The translations under genes and the position numbers were made by a program. Shown in pieces: positions 43,112 through 51,678 of a stretch of 64,000 nt of DNA. Numbering within the stretch: position 1 is the stretch's first letter; each line of letters begins with the position of its first letter. The notes beneath the pieces were generated by a model. It searched no databases. It saw nothing but the letters and a program-made list of their open reading frames with translations, and had not been told where the DNA came from. Where the stretch lies: NCBI GenBank assembly GCA_963825555.1, contig CAWGTZ010000024.1:62001-126000 (forward strand). Direction: 5' to 3'. The DNA is from JAGVSR01 sp963825555. Lineage in GTDB: Bacteria; Pseudomonadota; Alphaproteobacteria; Rhizobiales; Hyphomicrobiaceae.

Positions 43112-43435
43112 CTAGGTTCCAGACCCGCCGCCGGCGATAAGAACGCCCTTGTCGGCAAGGTCCTGCAGCATATCGATGATATCCTTGAGGATGAGGTCGG
43201 CCGGAGCCTGGTACTCGTCCGCGAGGATGGCGGCAATGTCCGAGACCGATCGATCGCCGTCGCATTTCTGCAAAACGGCAACGGCGATCTCGTCCGGATT
43301 GAAAACCCGCTCCGGCGCCAGAAGGATCCAGCGGCCGCGCCCTGCGTCGTGGCGCATCTTCACGAAGCGCGGCAGGCTCGGACGGCTTTCGCCTGTGATG
43401 ATGGCCCGGGTGCGGGTTGTGATGGTTTCGCTCAT
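43112..43435 (-). CDS. pqqD: PQQ biosynthesis peptide chaperone
   Basis: 107 residues from ATG 43435. PqqD binds PqqA and presents it to PqqE. Conserved features: PRFVKMRHDAGRGRWILLAPERVF and LQKCDGDRSVSDIAAILADEY, the small winged-helix (RRE) fold. In Methylobacterium-type genomes it is fused to PqqC; here it is a separate gene, only 1 nt after the pqqC stop. Confidence 0.95.
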   Translation of the reverse strand: MSETITTRTRAIITGESRPSLPRFVKMRHDAGRGRWILLAPERVFNPDEIAVAVLQKCDGDRSVSDIAAILADEYQAPADLILKDIIDMLQDLADKGVLIAGGGSGT

Positions 43436-43436
43436 T

Positions 43437-44207
43437 TTACATGTCCTCCGGACGCCAGGCTCCCGGCGGAACGTTGCCGTTGACGTAGGCATGGTAGAGC
43501 GCGTCGAGCTGTACCCAGAGCACGTTGCACTTGAAGCGCACGGCATCGACGCAGGCTTCCTGCTCGGCGCGTGTGGCGGCGTGTTCCTTTATGTAGTTCA
43601 ACGCGAAATCGGCATCCGCAGGTGCCTGAACGAGGCGCTTCTTGAAATATCCCATCACCTTGTCGTCGATGAAGTCGTAATTCTCCAGCATGCCGGAAAT
43701 GCGCTCCTTATGGATTTTGGGCGCGAAGAGCTCGGTCAGCGAGGAGGCGACAGCGACCGTGAGTGGCTGTTCACGCACGAAAGTAACGTAGGCTTCCACC
43801 GCGAAGCGCGTCGCGGGCAGGGCGCCCCGCATCGACTGCACGTAGTCGCGGTCGAGGCCGAGTGCATCGGTGAGAACCAGCCAGCGCTCAATGCCGCCAT
43901 CGTCGTCGCCGTAACCGTCGTGCTCGAGAATGCGATGGATCCACTCGCGGCGCAGGTCACGGTCGAGGACCCGGCTGATGAGGGCGGCATCCTTGCGCGG
44001 CACGGCCGACTGGTAGCAATAGCGGTTGAGCGCCCAAGCGGCGACTTGGGATTTCTTCAACTCGCCGCCGTGCAATAGCTTATGGAAGGTGTGCTTGTCG
44101 TGGTAACGCTCCGCGCCCACGGCCCGAATCGCGGCCTCGAACTCGTCCGGGGTCCAGAGTTTGTCGTCGCCGGTCTTGGGGCCGGTCTTGCCGAGCCTGT
44201 CGCTCAT
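43437..44207 (-). CDS. pqqC: Pyrroloquinoline-quinone synthase
   Basis: 256 residues. It performs the final cofactor-free, oxygen-dependent ring closure and eight-electron oxidation giving PQQ. The helical heme-oxygenase-like fold is recognisable from YHDKHTFHKLLHGGELKK, RYCYQSAVPRKDAALISR, and the DGGIERWLVLTDALGLDRD region with active-site His and Arg. Its ATG overlaps the pqqB stop by 4 nt. Confidence 0.96.
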   Translation of the reverse strand: MSDRLGKTGPKTGDDKLWTPDEFEAAIRAVGAERYHDKHTFHKLLHGGELKKSQVAAWALNRYCYQSAVPRKDAALISRVLDRDLRREWIHRILEHDGYGDDDGGIERWLVLTDALGLDRDYVQSMRGALPATRFAVEAYVTFVREQPLTVAVASSLTELFAPKIHKERISGMLENYDFIDDKVMGYFKKRLVQAPADADFALNYIKEHAATRAEQEACVDAVRFKCNVLWVQLDALYHAYVNGNVPPGAWRPEDM

Positions 44208-45136
44208 ATTCTGATCTCCATTCCGTCGTAGCCGACTTCCCAGCCAGCACTTTCGACCACCTTGCGCTCGGGAGAGTTGTCGTCAAGCACGGGGTTCGAA
44301 TTGTTGATGTGGACGTAGACCTTGCGTTTCACGTCCAACTCCTTGAACGCAGCAATCGAGCCGTTGGACCCCGAGATCGAGATGTGCCCCATGCGGGCGC
44401 CGGTTTTGTTGAGCAAACCTTGACGGATCATCTCGTCGTCGGTGTAGAGCGTGCCGTCGAAGAAGAGAAGCGGTGCGCCCTTCAGACGGCCGGCCAGCGG
44501 AGGATCCACCTCGGCGCAGCCGGGCACGTAGTAGAAGAATTTGCCCGTGGCCGTCTCGGTGATCTTGAGACCGATGGTGTCGCCCTCGCGGCTGCCGAAG
44601 GACTTCTTGTCGGAGGAATCTTCCAGGAACAGCGCAATCTTTCCGGGAACGGCGAAGGCTTCAACCGTAAGGCCGAGATCGTCGCCGTGATCCTCAATCT
44701 TGAGCGGCTCATCCAGAGGCAGCTGCAAGCGGGGCACGATCTTTGGATTGCAGACGTTGAAGACCGAGTTGGAGTTGATCGTGGAAAGAACCCGGTCGGA
44801 CGCATAGATGGTGAACGGCGTGCCTTCGCGCAGGTTGATCAGCCCGATGATGTGATCGACGTCGGCGTTGGTCAAAATCACGGCCTTGATGGGCGAGTTG
44901 CGCAGGGGGCCCTTTGGATCTGGCCACAACTCAGGTGTGGCGGCCAACTGCGCCCTCAGATCGGGCGAGCAGTTGAGCAGCACCCACCGATTTCCGTCCG
45001 CAGAAACGGCCAGCGATGACTGATTGCGCGAAGCAAAGCCCGACTTGCCAGCGCGGGCGCTGGCACTCATGGGACCATTGCAGTTCCATTGCGGGAATCC
45101 GCCGCCGGCGGACGCCCCGATGACCTTGATGTGCAT
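44204..45136 (-). CDS. pqqB: PQQ biosynthesis protein, metallo-hydrolase fold
   Basis: 310 residues. A metallo-beta-lactamase-fold protein (KVIGASAGGGFPQWNCNG start; TNADVDHIIGLINLREG with the metal-binding DxDH motif) that hydroxylates the crosslinked Glu-Tyr intermediate, as established for PqqB. Length is typical. Separated from pqqA by 142 bp holding a stem-loop. Confidence 0.96.
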   Translation of the reverse strand: MHIKVIGASAGGGFPQWNCNGPMSASARAGKSGFASRNQSSLAVSADGNRWVLLNCSPDLRAQLAATPELWPDPKGPLRNSPIKAVILTNADVDHIIGLINLREGTPFTIYASDRVLSTINSNSVFNVCNPKIVPRLQLPLDEPLKIEDHGDDLGLTVEAFAVPGKIALFLEDSSDKKSFGSREGDTIGLKITETATGKFFYYVPGCAEVDPPLAGRLKGAPLLFFDGTLYTDDEMIRQGLLNKTGARMGHISISGSNGSIAAFKELDVKRKVYVHINNSNPVLDDNSPERKVVESAGWEVGYDGMEIRI

Positions 45137-45194
45137 GATATCTGTCGGCTTTTCTGACGGCGATACGCCATAAACAGTTGGGCAAGTGGCGCCG

Positions 45195-45229
45195 AAAATG
45201 ACGACGGCGGCCTGTTTCAGGGCCGCCGT
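45195..45229 (-). terminator. Stem-loop between pqqA and pqqB (probable attenuator)
   Basis: A 9-bp stem (45204-45212 with 45221-45229, loop TGTTTCAG) is followed on the minus strand by CGTCATTTT. Partial termination here would keep PqqA transcript in excess over the enzymes, a common arrangement in pqq operons; the short T-run suggests leaky termination. Confidence 0.6.
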
Positions 45230-45278
45230 GCCAGAACGGGCTCGTTTCCGTCCACGGACGCGAGCCGCAATTTCGAAA

Positions 45279-45368
45279 TCAGATAACGTCGATCTCGGCC
45301 GGCAGGTATGAAGTCACCTCGAGGCCGACTTCCTGCTCACGCACAGCGGGCTTGGTCCAGGTCTTCAT
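45279..45368 (-). CDS. pqqA: PQQ precursor peptide
   Basis: 29 residues, too short for most gene callers. Start at 45368 behind GGAGGAG. The sequence begins MKTWTKPAVREQEVGLEV and continues TSYLPAEIDVI. Glu17 and Tyr21, in the invariant E-x-x-x-Y spacing, are the two residues that become PQQ. It leads the operon, transcribed towards pqqB, and its promoter must lie in the 565-bp region it shares with cobA. Confidence 0.96.
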   Translation of the reverse strand: MKTWTKPAVREQEVGLEVTSYLPAEIDVI

Positions 45369-45933
45369 GATGGTCTCCTCCAAGAGAACTTTGTTTGGTC
45401 TTGCTTGCGAGCGACCCAGTGAGGGTCTTTCTGGAAGCAACCCGCTCTCCCGTGCGGGTCACACCGGAAATTGGCTTCGCGCCTATCTCGATAGGTTCTA
45501 AAGAGCACGAATGACGCAGCTTCTTCAAGTCACTTGGGGTCACGAAAACGTGTGGCGCAGCCGATCTTTAGGTGCCGATAAGCGCAGCTTTTCGCTCCCG
45601 AGCGGCGGGCCGAGGAGCGGGGGCGAATGGCAGGCGAGAGCCAGTTTGCAAAATTTGGCCAACAGAAGAAACCTATACCACACAATAGCCGGAACCAGGA
45701 ATGAATTACTGTTTTTTGTGCCAATTTCTTTTCGCTTGAAGCATGATTTTGCTGTGCTATCTTTTCAGAGACATCTGATAGGTTGCGGCGCGGCCAGCGG
45801 TTCGCGGCCGCGGACATTTTTCCAGGCAAGTCGCGAGACAACGCGCGAGGCAAGTCGGCTGTGAAGCCCGGGACGTCGAATGGCTCGTCCAGTCGATGAC
45901 GGGCATCGTAGTCCGAACTGCAGAGAGGTTCGA
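45369..45933. other. Divergent control region of the pqq and sulfite-reduction operons
   Basis: 565 bp between the pqqA and cobA starts with no convincing gene. An AT-rich stretch at 45670-45780 stands out against the GC-rich surroundings and is the best candidate for the cobA-cysJI promoter; it includes the element at 45724-45740. The plus-strand frame at 45511-45864 has no family or ribosome-binding site. Confidence 0.55.
45724..45740 (+). promoter_or_regulatory. Sulfur-operon shared element, copy 1
   Basis: ATTTCTTTTCGCTTGAA matches ATTTCTTTGCGTTTGAA upstream of cysH at 15 of 17 positions. It lies about 194 bp upstream of cobA in the AT-rich promoter region. Confidence 0.4.
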
Positions 45934-46773
45934 ATGACGGCTTCACAAGCGGCCGGGGGCGGGTCCACCGGTTGCGTCACACTGATCGGGTGCGGTCCGG
46001 GCGATCCCGACCTCATGACCCTGCGTGCCGTGGCGCGGCTCCAGACCGCCGACGTGCTCGTGGTCGACAGGTTGGTCGGCGAAGGCGTGCTGCGGCTGGC
46101 GCGGCCGGGTGCCCATGTCATTTATGTTGGCAAGGAAGCGGGTGGGCCTTCGACAGCGCAGGAAGAGATCAACCGCATACTGGTTCGTGAGGCGCTCAAG
46201 GGGCAGCACGTGGCCCGCCTGAAGGGCGGAGATGGCTTCGTCTTCGGCCGGGCTGCCGAGGAAATTGCTGCAGTCCGCGCCGCAGGCCTGACGGTGGAGA
46301 TCGTTCCTGGCATCACGGCGGCCCATGCCTGCGCAGCGAGCATTGCCCTGCCTCTGACATTGCGAGAGAGCGTGCGGCAGTTTTCCCTGGTAACGGGCGC
46401 TACGGCCGACGGTGAGCCGGACCTGGACTGGGTGTCGCTGGCAGCCCCGCGGCAAGCCTTCGCGATCTACATGGGTGTGCGCAGCGCGCGTCTCGTGCGC
46501 CAAAACCTTCTTGCAGCCGGCGCCGCCGCTGCGCTGCCTGTCGTGGTCGTGGAGAATGGCACGCGCGCCGACGAACTCGCAATCGCCACAACCCTCGGTG
46601 ATCTCGTCGATGCGATTGCCGCCTTCGGCATAAAGGGGCCGGCCATCATATTCGCCGGCCTCCACTGGCAGGATGCCAATCTCACCATGCCGGACAAGGT
46701 GCAAGTCTATGGCGCACCGGCTGGGCGCGCGGATGAGCCCGGCCGCGCCGTGCCTATTTCGGACGTTCTTTAA
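45934..46773 (+). CDS. cobA: Uroporphyrinogen-III C-methyltransferase (for siroheme)
   Basis: 279 residues from ATG 45934 behind AGAGAGG. It adds two methyl groups to uroporphyrinogen III giving precorrin-2. Signatures: LIGCGPGDPDLMTLRAVARL, VARLKGGDGFVFGRAAEE and VPGITAAHACAASIALPLTLR. It is the stand-alone SUMT without the CysG dehydrogenase/ferrochelatase half. Being first in an operon with sulfite reductase, it supplies siroheme for CysI; the oxidation and iron-insertion enzyme must be encoded elsewhere. Confidence 0.93.
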   Translation: MTASQAAGGGSTGCVTLIGCGPGDPDLMTLRAVARLQTADVLVVDRLVGEGVLRLARPGAHVIYVGKEAGGPSTAQEEINRILVREALKGQHVARLKGGDGFVFGRAAEEIAAVRAAGLTVEIVPGITAAHACAASIALPLTLRESVRQFSLVTGATADGEPDLDWVSLAAPRQAFAIYMGVRSARLVRQNLLAAGAAAALPVVVVENGTRADELAIATTLGDLVDAIAAFGIKGPAIIFAGLHWQDANLTMPDKVQVYGAPAGRADEPGRAVPISDVL

Positions 46774-46784
46774 GGAGAGACTTC

Positions 46785-48578
46785 GTGGCCAGCCTTCCGC
46801 CCCTTCCCAAGAACGCGCCGTTCAATGCCGAGGATCTGGCGTTCCTCAATCAGCTCGTTCAGCGCTCCACGCCGCTCCAGCGCAGCTGGCTATCTGGTTT
46901 TCTCGCCGGGCTCGATGCCGCACAGGGTGGCACCGTGGCGGGTGGCGCCGCGCAGCCCATCGCAGCTCAGCGCCCGCGTGTGCCATTGACAATTCTCTAT
47001 GGCAGCGAGAGCGGCAATGCCGAAGCGCTCGCTTTCAAGGCAAAAAAGTTGGCCGCCAAGGCCAACTGCGATGCGAAGGTCGTCGATATGGGCGATATCG
47101 ACGTCGGCGCTTTGTCGAAGGCAAAGAACCTCGTCGTCTACGTCTCGACCTGGGGCGAGGGCGACCCTCCGCAGCGCGCGGCCGACTTCTATAACGAGCT
47201 GATGAGTGATGCAGCGCCGCGGCTTGAAGGCCTTCGCTATGCGGTGCTGAGCCTCGGCGATACGGCGTATGTGAACTTCTGCGAGACGGGCAAGAAGATC
47301 GATGCCCGGCTTGAAGCGCTGGGTGCGGTGCGTATCGCCGACCGCGTTGATCTTGATCTCGACTATGCGAAGGCGGCGTCCTCTTGGACGGATGCGCTAC
47401 TCGAGAAGTTTTCACCGGCTGATGCGGCTTCGTCTGCGACCGTCGTGCATGTGGACTTCAAGCCCATCGGCGGTGACGAAGAGCCGGCCGAGCCTCTCTA
47501 TACTGCGGAAACTCCTTGCGAGGCGGAGGTGTCGGCGCTTGTCAATCTCAACGGCACGGGGTCGACGCGGGAAACCTGGCACGTTGAACTGGCCGTCGAT
47601 GCGGATGGGTTCGCCTACGAGCCGGGCGCCGCTATCGGTATCCTGCCTGAAAACGATCCGGCGCTGCCCGCCGATGTGGCGCGCGCCGTCGGCCTTGACG
47701 GCGATGCGTCCCTCGTCCTCAAGATCACCAGGGGCTACGACGTCACCACGCTGTCGCGCGCGACCGTCGACGCCTATGCGAAGCTGACGGGCCGCAAGGA
47801 CGTGGCCAAGCTGCTGGAGGCAGACGCGTTCGCCGCGTTCTCGTCCGACCGGCAGCTCGTCGACCTTCTCGAGGCTTATCCGGAGAAGCTGACAGCCGAT
47901 CAGCTCTTGGGGCTTCTTCGCCCACTTCCGGGCCGGCTCTATTCGGTCGCTTCGAGCCTCAGGGCGCATCCAGGCGAAGCTCATCTACTCGTCGGAGCGG
48001 TGCGTTGGGAGAGCCACGGTCGCAAGCGGGCGGGCGTGGCATCCACCTATTTTGCCGACCGGCGCAAGGTGGGTGACCGGGTGCGCGTGTATGTGAAGCC
48101 GAACCGGCACTTCGCGCTGCCCGCCGACGGCAGCCGTCCGATCATCATGATCGGCGCGGGTACGGGTGTTGCGCCCTATCGCGGCTTCATCGAGGACCGC
48201 ATCGAAACAGGTGCCGACGGCAAGAGCTGGCTGTTCTTCGGCGAGCGCAACTTCACCAACGACTTCCTCTATCAGCTCGAATGGCAGGATCATCTGGCAG
48301 CCGGCGCGCTGTCGCGGATCGATGTCGCCTTCTCGCGCGATCAGCCGGAAAAGATCTACGTACAACATCGCATCTGGCAACAGCGAGAAGATTTGCGCGC
48401 CTGGCTGGAAGAAGGTGCTCACATCTACGTCTGCGGTGACGAAAAGGGCATGGCAAAGGATGTCGACAACACGTTGGTCAAGATCCTCGCCGAGCCTCTC
48501 AAGGGCGACGAAGAGGCGGGCCGTGCGAAGCTGAAAGAGCTCACCAAGGCCGGCCGCTACCAGCGCGACGTCTACTAA
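46785..48578 (+). CDS. cysJ: Sulfite reductase (NADPH) flavoprotein subunit
   Basis: 597 residues from GTG 46785 behind AAGGAGA. Domain order: short helical N-terminus (1-60), FMN flavodoxin domain (TILYGSESGNAEALAFKAKK, STWGEGDPP; about 65-210), FAD-binding domain (RLYSVASSLRAHPGEAHL, near 385) and NADPH domain (IMIGAGTGVAPYRGFIEDR, YVCGDEKGMAKDV). It passes electrons from NADPH to the hemoprotein CysI, encoded 11 bp downstream. Confidence 0.95.
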   Translation: MASLPPLPKNAPFNAEDLAFLNQLVQRSTPLQRSWLSGFLAGLDAAQGGTVAGGAAQPIAAQRPRVPLTILYGSESGNAEALAFKAKKLAAKANCDAKVVDMGDIDVGALSKAKNLVVYVSTWGEGDPPQRAADFYNELMSDAAPRLEGLRYAVLSLGDTAYVNFCETGKKIDARLEALGAVRIADRVDLDLDYAKAASSWTDALLEKFSPADAASSATVVHVDFKPIGGDEEPAEPLYTAETPCEAEVSALVNLNGTGSTRETWHVELAVDADGFAYEPGAAIGILPENDPALPADVARAVGLDGDASLVLKITRGYDVTTLSRATVDAYAKLTGRKDVAKLLEADAFAAFSSDRQLVDLLEAYPEKLTADQLLGLLRPLPGRLYSVASSLRAHPGEAHLLVGAVRWESHGRKRAGVASTYFADRRKVGDRVRVYVKPNRHFALPADGSRPIIMIGAGTGVAPYRGFIEDRIETGADGKSWLFFGERNFTNDFLYQLEWQDHLAAGALSRIDVAFSRDQPEKIYVQHRIWQQREDLRAWLEEGAHIYVCGDEKGMAKDVDNTLVKILAEPLKGDEEAGRAKLKELTKAGRYQRDVY

Positions 48579-48589
48579 GCGAGACAGAT

Positions 48590-50323
48590 ATGACAGAGAC
48601 CCGCTCGAAGAACGAAGTCATCAAGGAGAACAGCCGGCTCCTACGCGGCGGCATTGCCGACGGGCTGTCTCATGTCGAGACCGGTGCCATCGAAGAAGAC
48701 GACACCCAGCTTCTCAAATTCCACGGCTCCTATATGCAGGACGACCGGGACGTGCGCGGCGAGCGAGCGAAGAAGATGCTGGAGAAAGCCTTCTCGTTCA
48801 TGATCCGCCTGCGCCTGCCGGGCGGTCATGTCACGCCTGACCAGTGGCTGAAGCTCGACGACATCGCAGGCACCTATGCGAACGGCACCTTGCGCCTGAC
48901 CACCCGAGCGACCTTCCAGTATCATGGCGTCATCAAGTCCAACCTGAAGCGAACCATGCAGGCGATCAATGCCGCCTGCATCGACACCATTGCAGCCTGT
49001 GGTGACGTCAACCGCAATGTCATGTCCGCATCGCATCCGTTCCTGTCCAAGGCGCACATGGAGGCGGAGACGCTGGCCAAGGCAGTCAGTGCGCATCTGT
49101 TGCCACGAACGGGCGCCTATCACGAGATCTGGCTCGACGACGAGAAGGTGATCGAGACGGGTGGAACGGCCAGGGAAGAGAGTGAGCCGATCTACGGCAC
49201 GCACTATCTGCCCCGCAAGTTCAAGGCCGTGGTTGCGGTTCCGCCCCATAACGACGTTGATATCTACGCGCACGATCTCGGCTATATCGCCATCGTTGAG
49301 AAGGGTGAGGTCGTCGGTTGGAATGTGACGGTAGGCGGCGGGATGGGCATGACCCACGGCGAGACCGACACTTTCCCCCGCACGGCCGACATGCTCGGCT
49401 TTTGCACGCCCGAGCAGGCCGTCGATGTGGGCGAGAAGGTCGTGACCGTGCAGCGCGACTGGGGCAACAGGGCGGTCCGCAAGAACGCCCGCCTCAAATA
49501 CACGATTGAAAAGCACGGCATCGATGCGTTCCGGGCCGAGGTAGAGAAGCGTCTGGGCTACAAGCTTGGCGAGCCGCGCCCATTCACGTTCACCTCGACC
49601 GGCGATCCGATCGGCTGGCAACAGACGCTCGACGGCAAGGGTGCCGACAGGAAGTGGCATTTGACGCTCTACGTCGAAAACGGCCGCGTGAAGGATACGG
49701 CCGAGATGAAACTGCGCACGGCGCTGCGTGAAATCGCAAAGTCCGGCAGCGTCGACTTCGTCGTGACCTCCAACCAGAACCTCGTCATCGCCAATGCAAC
49801 GGCCAAGACGAAGCCAAAGATCGAGGCGATCCTGGAAAAGCACGGCGTTGCGATTTCGACCTCGTCGGGCCTGCGCCGCAACGCGATGGCCTGTGTAGCG
49901 CTGCCGACTTGCGGTCTGGCTTTGGCTGAAAGTGAGCGCTTCCTGCCCGACCTCGTGAGCAAGCTGGAGGACTCGCTCGATGCGGCTGGCCTCCGAGAAG
50001 AAGACATCGTGGTCCGTATGACAGGCTGCCCAAACGGCTGCGCGCGGCCATACCTCGCGGAGATCGGGTTCGTCGGTCGCGCGCCCGGGCTGTACAACCT
50101 TTATCTCGGCGCGGCGTTCGACGGAACGCGGCTCTCCAAGCTCTACGCGCAGGATGTCAATGAAGAGCAGATCCTGAAGCTTCTCGATCCGGTCATCAAG
50201 CGCTACGCTAAGGAACGTAACGAGGGCGAACACTTCGGTGATTTCGTGATCCGCGCCGGCCTCGTGAAGGCGACGCCTGCCGGGAACAAGTTCCACGACG
50301 ACATCAAGCTGGCGACGGTCTAG
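48590..50323 (+). CDS. cysI: Sulfite reductase hemoprotein subunit
   Basis: 577 residues. It reduces sulfite to sulfide at a siroheme coupled to a [4Fe-4S] cluster. The cluster ligands are visible as ACVALPTCGLA (C-x5-C) and TGCPNGCARP (C-x3-C), the second Cys of the latter bridging to siroheme. RLTTRATFQYHGVIK and the GGGMGMTHGETDTFPR substrate/siroheme segments are standard. A long antisense frame across this gene is a shadow. Last gene of cobA-cysJ-cysI. Confidence 0.96.
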   Translation: MTETRSKNEVIKENSRLLRGGIADGLSHVETGAIEEDDTQLLKFHGSYMQDDRDVRGERAKKMLEKAFSFMIRLRLPGGHVTPDQWLKLDDIAGTYANGTLRLTTRATFQYHGVIKSNLKRTMQAINAACIDTIAACGDVNRNVMSASHPFLSKAHMEAETLAKAVSAHLLPRTGAYHEIWLDDEKVIETGGTAREESEPIYGTHYLPRKFKAVVAVPPHNDVDIYAHDLGYIAIVEKGEVVGWNVTVGGGMGMTHGETDTFPRTADMLGFCTPEQAVDVGEKVVTVQRDWGNRAVRKNARLKYTIEKHGIDAFRAEVEKRLGYKLGEPRPFTFTSTGDPIGWQQTLDGKGADRKWHLTLYVENGRVKDTAEMKLRTALREIAKSGSVDFVVTSNQNLVIANATAKTKPKIEAILEKHGVAISTSSGLRRNAMACVALPTCGLALAESERFLPDLVSKLEDSLDAAGLREEDIVVRMTGCPNGCARPYLAEIGFVGRAPGLYNLYLGAAFDGTRLSKLYAQDVNEEQILKLLDPVIKRYAKERNEGEHFGDFVIRAGLVKATPAGNKFHDDIKLATV

Positions 50324-50366
50324 TCCATCTGGACTGTCGCCGCATCCACCGCGAGACGGGCGTGGA

Positions 50367-50732
50367 CTACAGGTTGGCGTTCATCTTGCGGATGCGCGTC
50401 GCCAAAATCGACATGATATGGAGCGCGAATTCCGGGTTCTCCCGGATGAGCTCCAGAAATTGGGGTCGGTCGATTTCCACAACCTCGGTGGGCTCCACGG
50501 CGAGTGCGGCCGCGCTGCGCGGCGCGTCGTCGATGATCGCCATTTCCCCGAAGACACCGCCCGGTCCCACGTTTTCCAGCACCGTTCCGTAGGTGACGAT
50601 CTGAACGCGGCCCGATGCGACGACGAACATGCGCGCCGCAGTATCTTCCTGCATGAAAATCTTTTCGCCCGCGTCGAACGTGTGGGACGCGGCTCCGAGC
50701 CGTTTTAGCGAGTCAAAATCGATGCTGGCCAC
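50367..50732 (-). CDS. Stand-alone cyclic-nucleotide-binding domain protein
   Basis: 121 residues from GTG 50732, chosen because CCAGGAG precedes it. A Crp-type cNMP-binding beta-barrel (GEKIFMQEDTAARMFVVASGRVQI, then GPGGVFGEMAIIDDAPRSAAALAVEP with the phosphate-binding cassette) and a short C-terminal helix. There is no DNA-binding domain, so it is not a transcription factor by itself. Single-domain forms of this kind are common in alphaproteobacteria; ligand unknown. Transcribed towards cysI. Confidence 0.85.
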   Translation of the reverse strand: MASIDFDSLKRLGAASHTFDAGEKIFMQEDTAARMFVVASGRVQIVTYGTVLENVGPGGVFGEMAIIDDAPRSAAALAVEPTEVVEIDRPQFLELIRENPEFALHIMSILATRIRKMNANL

Positions 50733-50807
50733 GATCGTTCTCCTGGAGAACCGATTGGCCAAGTCTAGGCGTGCAAGCCCGGAGCGGCAAGCGCTCAGGC
50801 GCGGGTC

Positions 50808-51605
50808 TCAGCGCAAAAGCAGCACGTAGGCCGCGAAGAAGAGAATTGCGGAGAGGCCTACACGCAGGATCCAGTCGGGTAGCTTGCCGGTGAGCCGTGA
50901 TCCAATGAGAATGCCGGGGATCGAGCCGCACAATAAGCTCGCGAGTAAAAGGGCGTCTACGTGGCCCATGCCTGCATGGCCAGCGCCGGCAACGAATGTC
51001 AGGGGGACGGCATGGACGATATCGGTCCCCACTACGCGGCGGGCCATCATATAGGGATAGAGGCCGGTCAGGACCGCAACACCGATGGCGCCGGCGCCCA
51101 CCGATGTGAGCGCCACCGCGGCGCCCAGGATAAGTCCAAACAGGACCGTGGGTAGCGGACGTGCGGCCATGCGCGTCGGCGGCTCATCGAAGCTCTGCGG
51201 TTGGAAACGGCGCAGGAACGGATGCAGCAGGATGACAGCAGCGCTCACGATGAGCGTCATGGCCAGGGCCTTCTTGACGTACAAGGTGACCAGCGTCGTC
51301 TCGGGTTCAGCCAGGTAGAGCCACAGGAGAATGCTCGCCGCTCCAGGCAGGCTGCCAGCTGCCAGCCAGCCAAGGATCGGCCAGTCGACGTTGTCCAGCC
51401 GCTGGTGGCGCCACGCGGCGCTCATCTTGGTAATGGCCGCGAAAAGGAGATCCGTGCCGACTGCCACGGCGGGCGAGACGCCGACCCCGGAGATGAGCAG
51501 GGGCGTCGTCAGCGAGCCGGCGCCGACACCGGTGATCCCGATCAGGAACCCGATGACAAAACCGCCGCCGAGGATGAGGCTCAGACTGCCGAGGACGAGT
51601 TCCAT
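50808..51605 (-). CDS. TauE/SafE family membrane transporter (copy 1)
   Basis: 265 residues with about eight membrane helices in two repeats, each with the family's glycine-rich entry (GFLIGITGVGAGSLTTPLL and LGAAVALTSVGAGAIGVAVL). Relatives export sulfite, sulfoacetate or move sulfate. Placement just after another TauE/SafE gene and cysHDN suggests a sulfur oxyanion substrate, perhaps sulfite overflow. Confidence 0.88.
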   Translation of the reverse strand: MELVLGSLSLILGGGFVIGFLIGITGVGAGSLTTPLLISGVGVSPAVAVGTDLLFAAITKMSAAWRHQRLDNVDWPILGWLAAGSLPGAASILLWLYLAEPETTLVTLYVKKALAMTLIVSAAVILLHPFLRRFQPQSFDEPPTRMAARPLPTVLFGLILGAAVALTSVGAGAIGVAVLTGLYPYMMARRVVGTDIVHAVPLTFVAGAGHAGMGHVDALLLASLLCGSIPGILIGSRLTGKLPDWILRVGLSAILFFAAYVLLLR

Positions 51606-51678
51606 AGCTGTCTAAACCTGCCCCCGGTGCCATTGGTCAATTTCACCCCCCGTCCCGATCATGGTCTTCAGCCTCTTT

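Noticed and set aside
46785..48578. Assignment of the flavoprotein as cytochrome P450 reductase or nitric oxide synthase-like
   Set aside because: Domain order is shared, but it lies between the siroheme methyltransferase and sulfite reductase hemoprotein genes in one operon, so CysJ is by far the best call.
48641..50296. 551-codon antisense frame across cysI
   Set aside because: It is a GC-rich shadow of the well-conserved cysI frame and encodes nothing recognisable.
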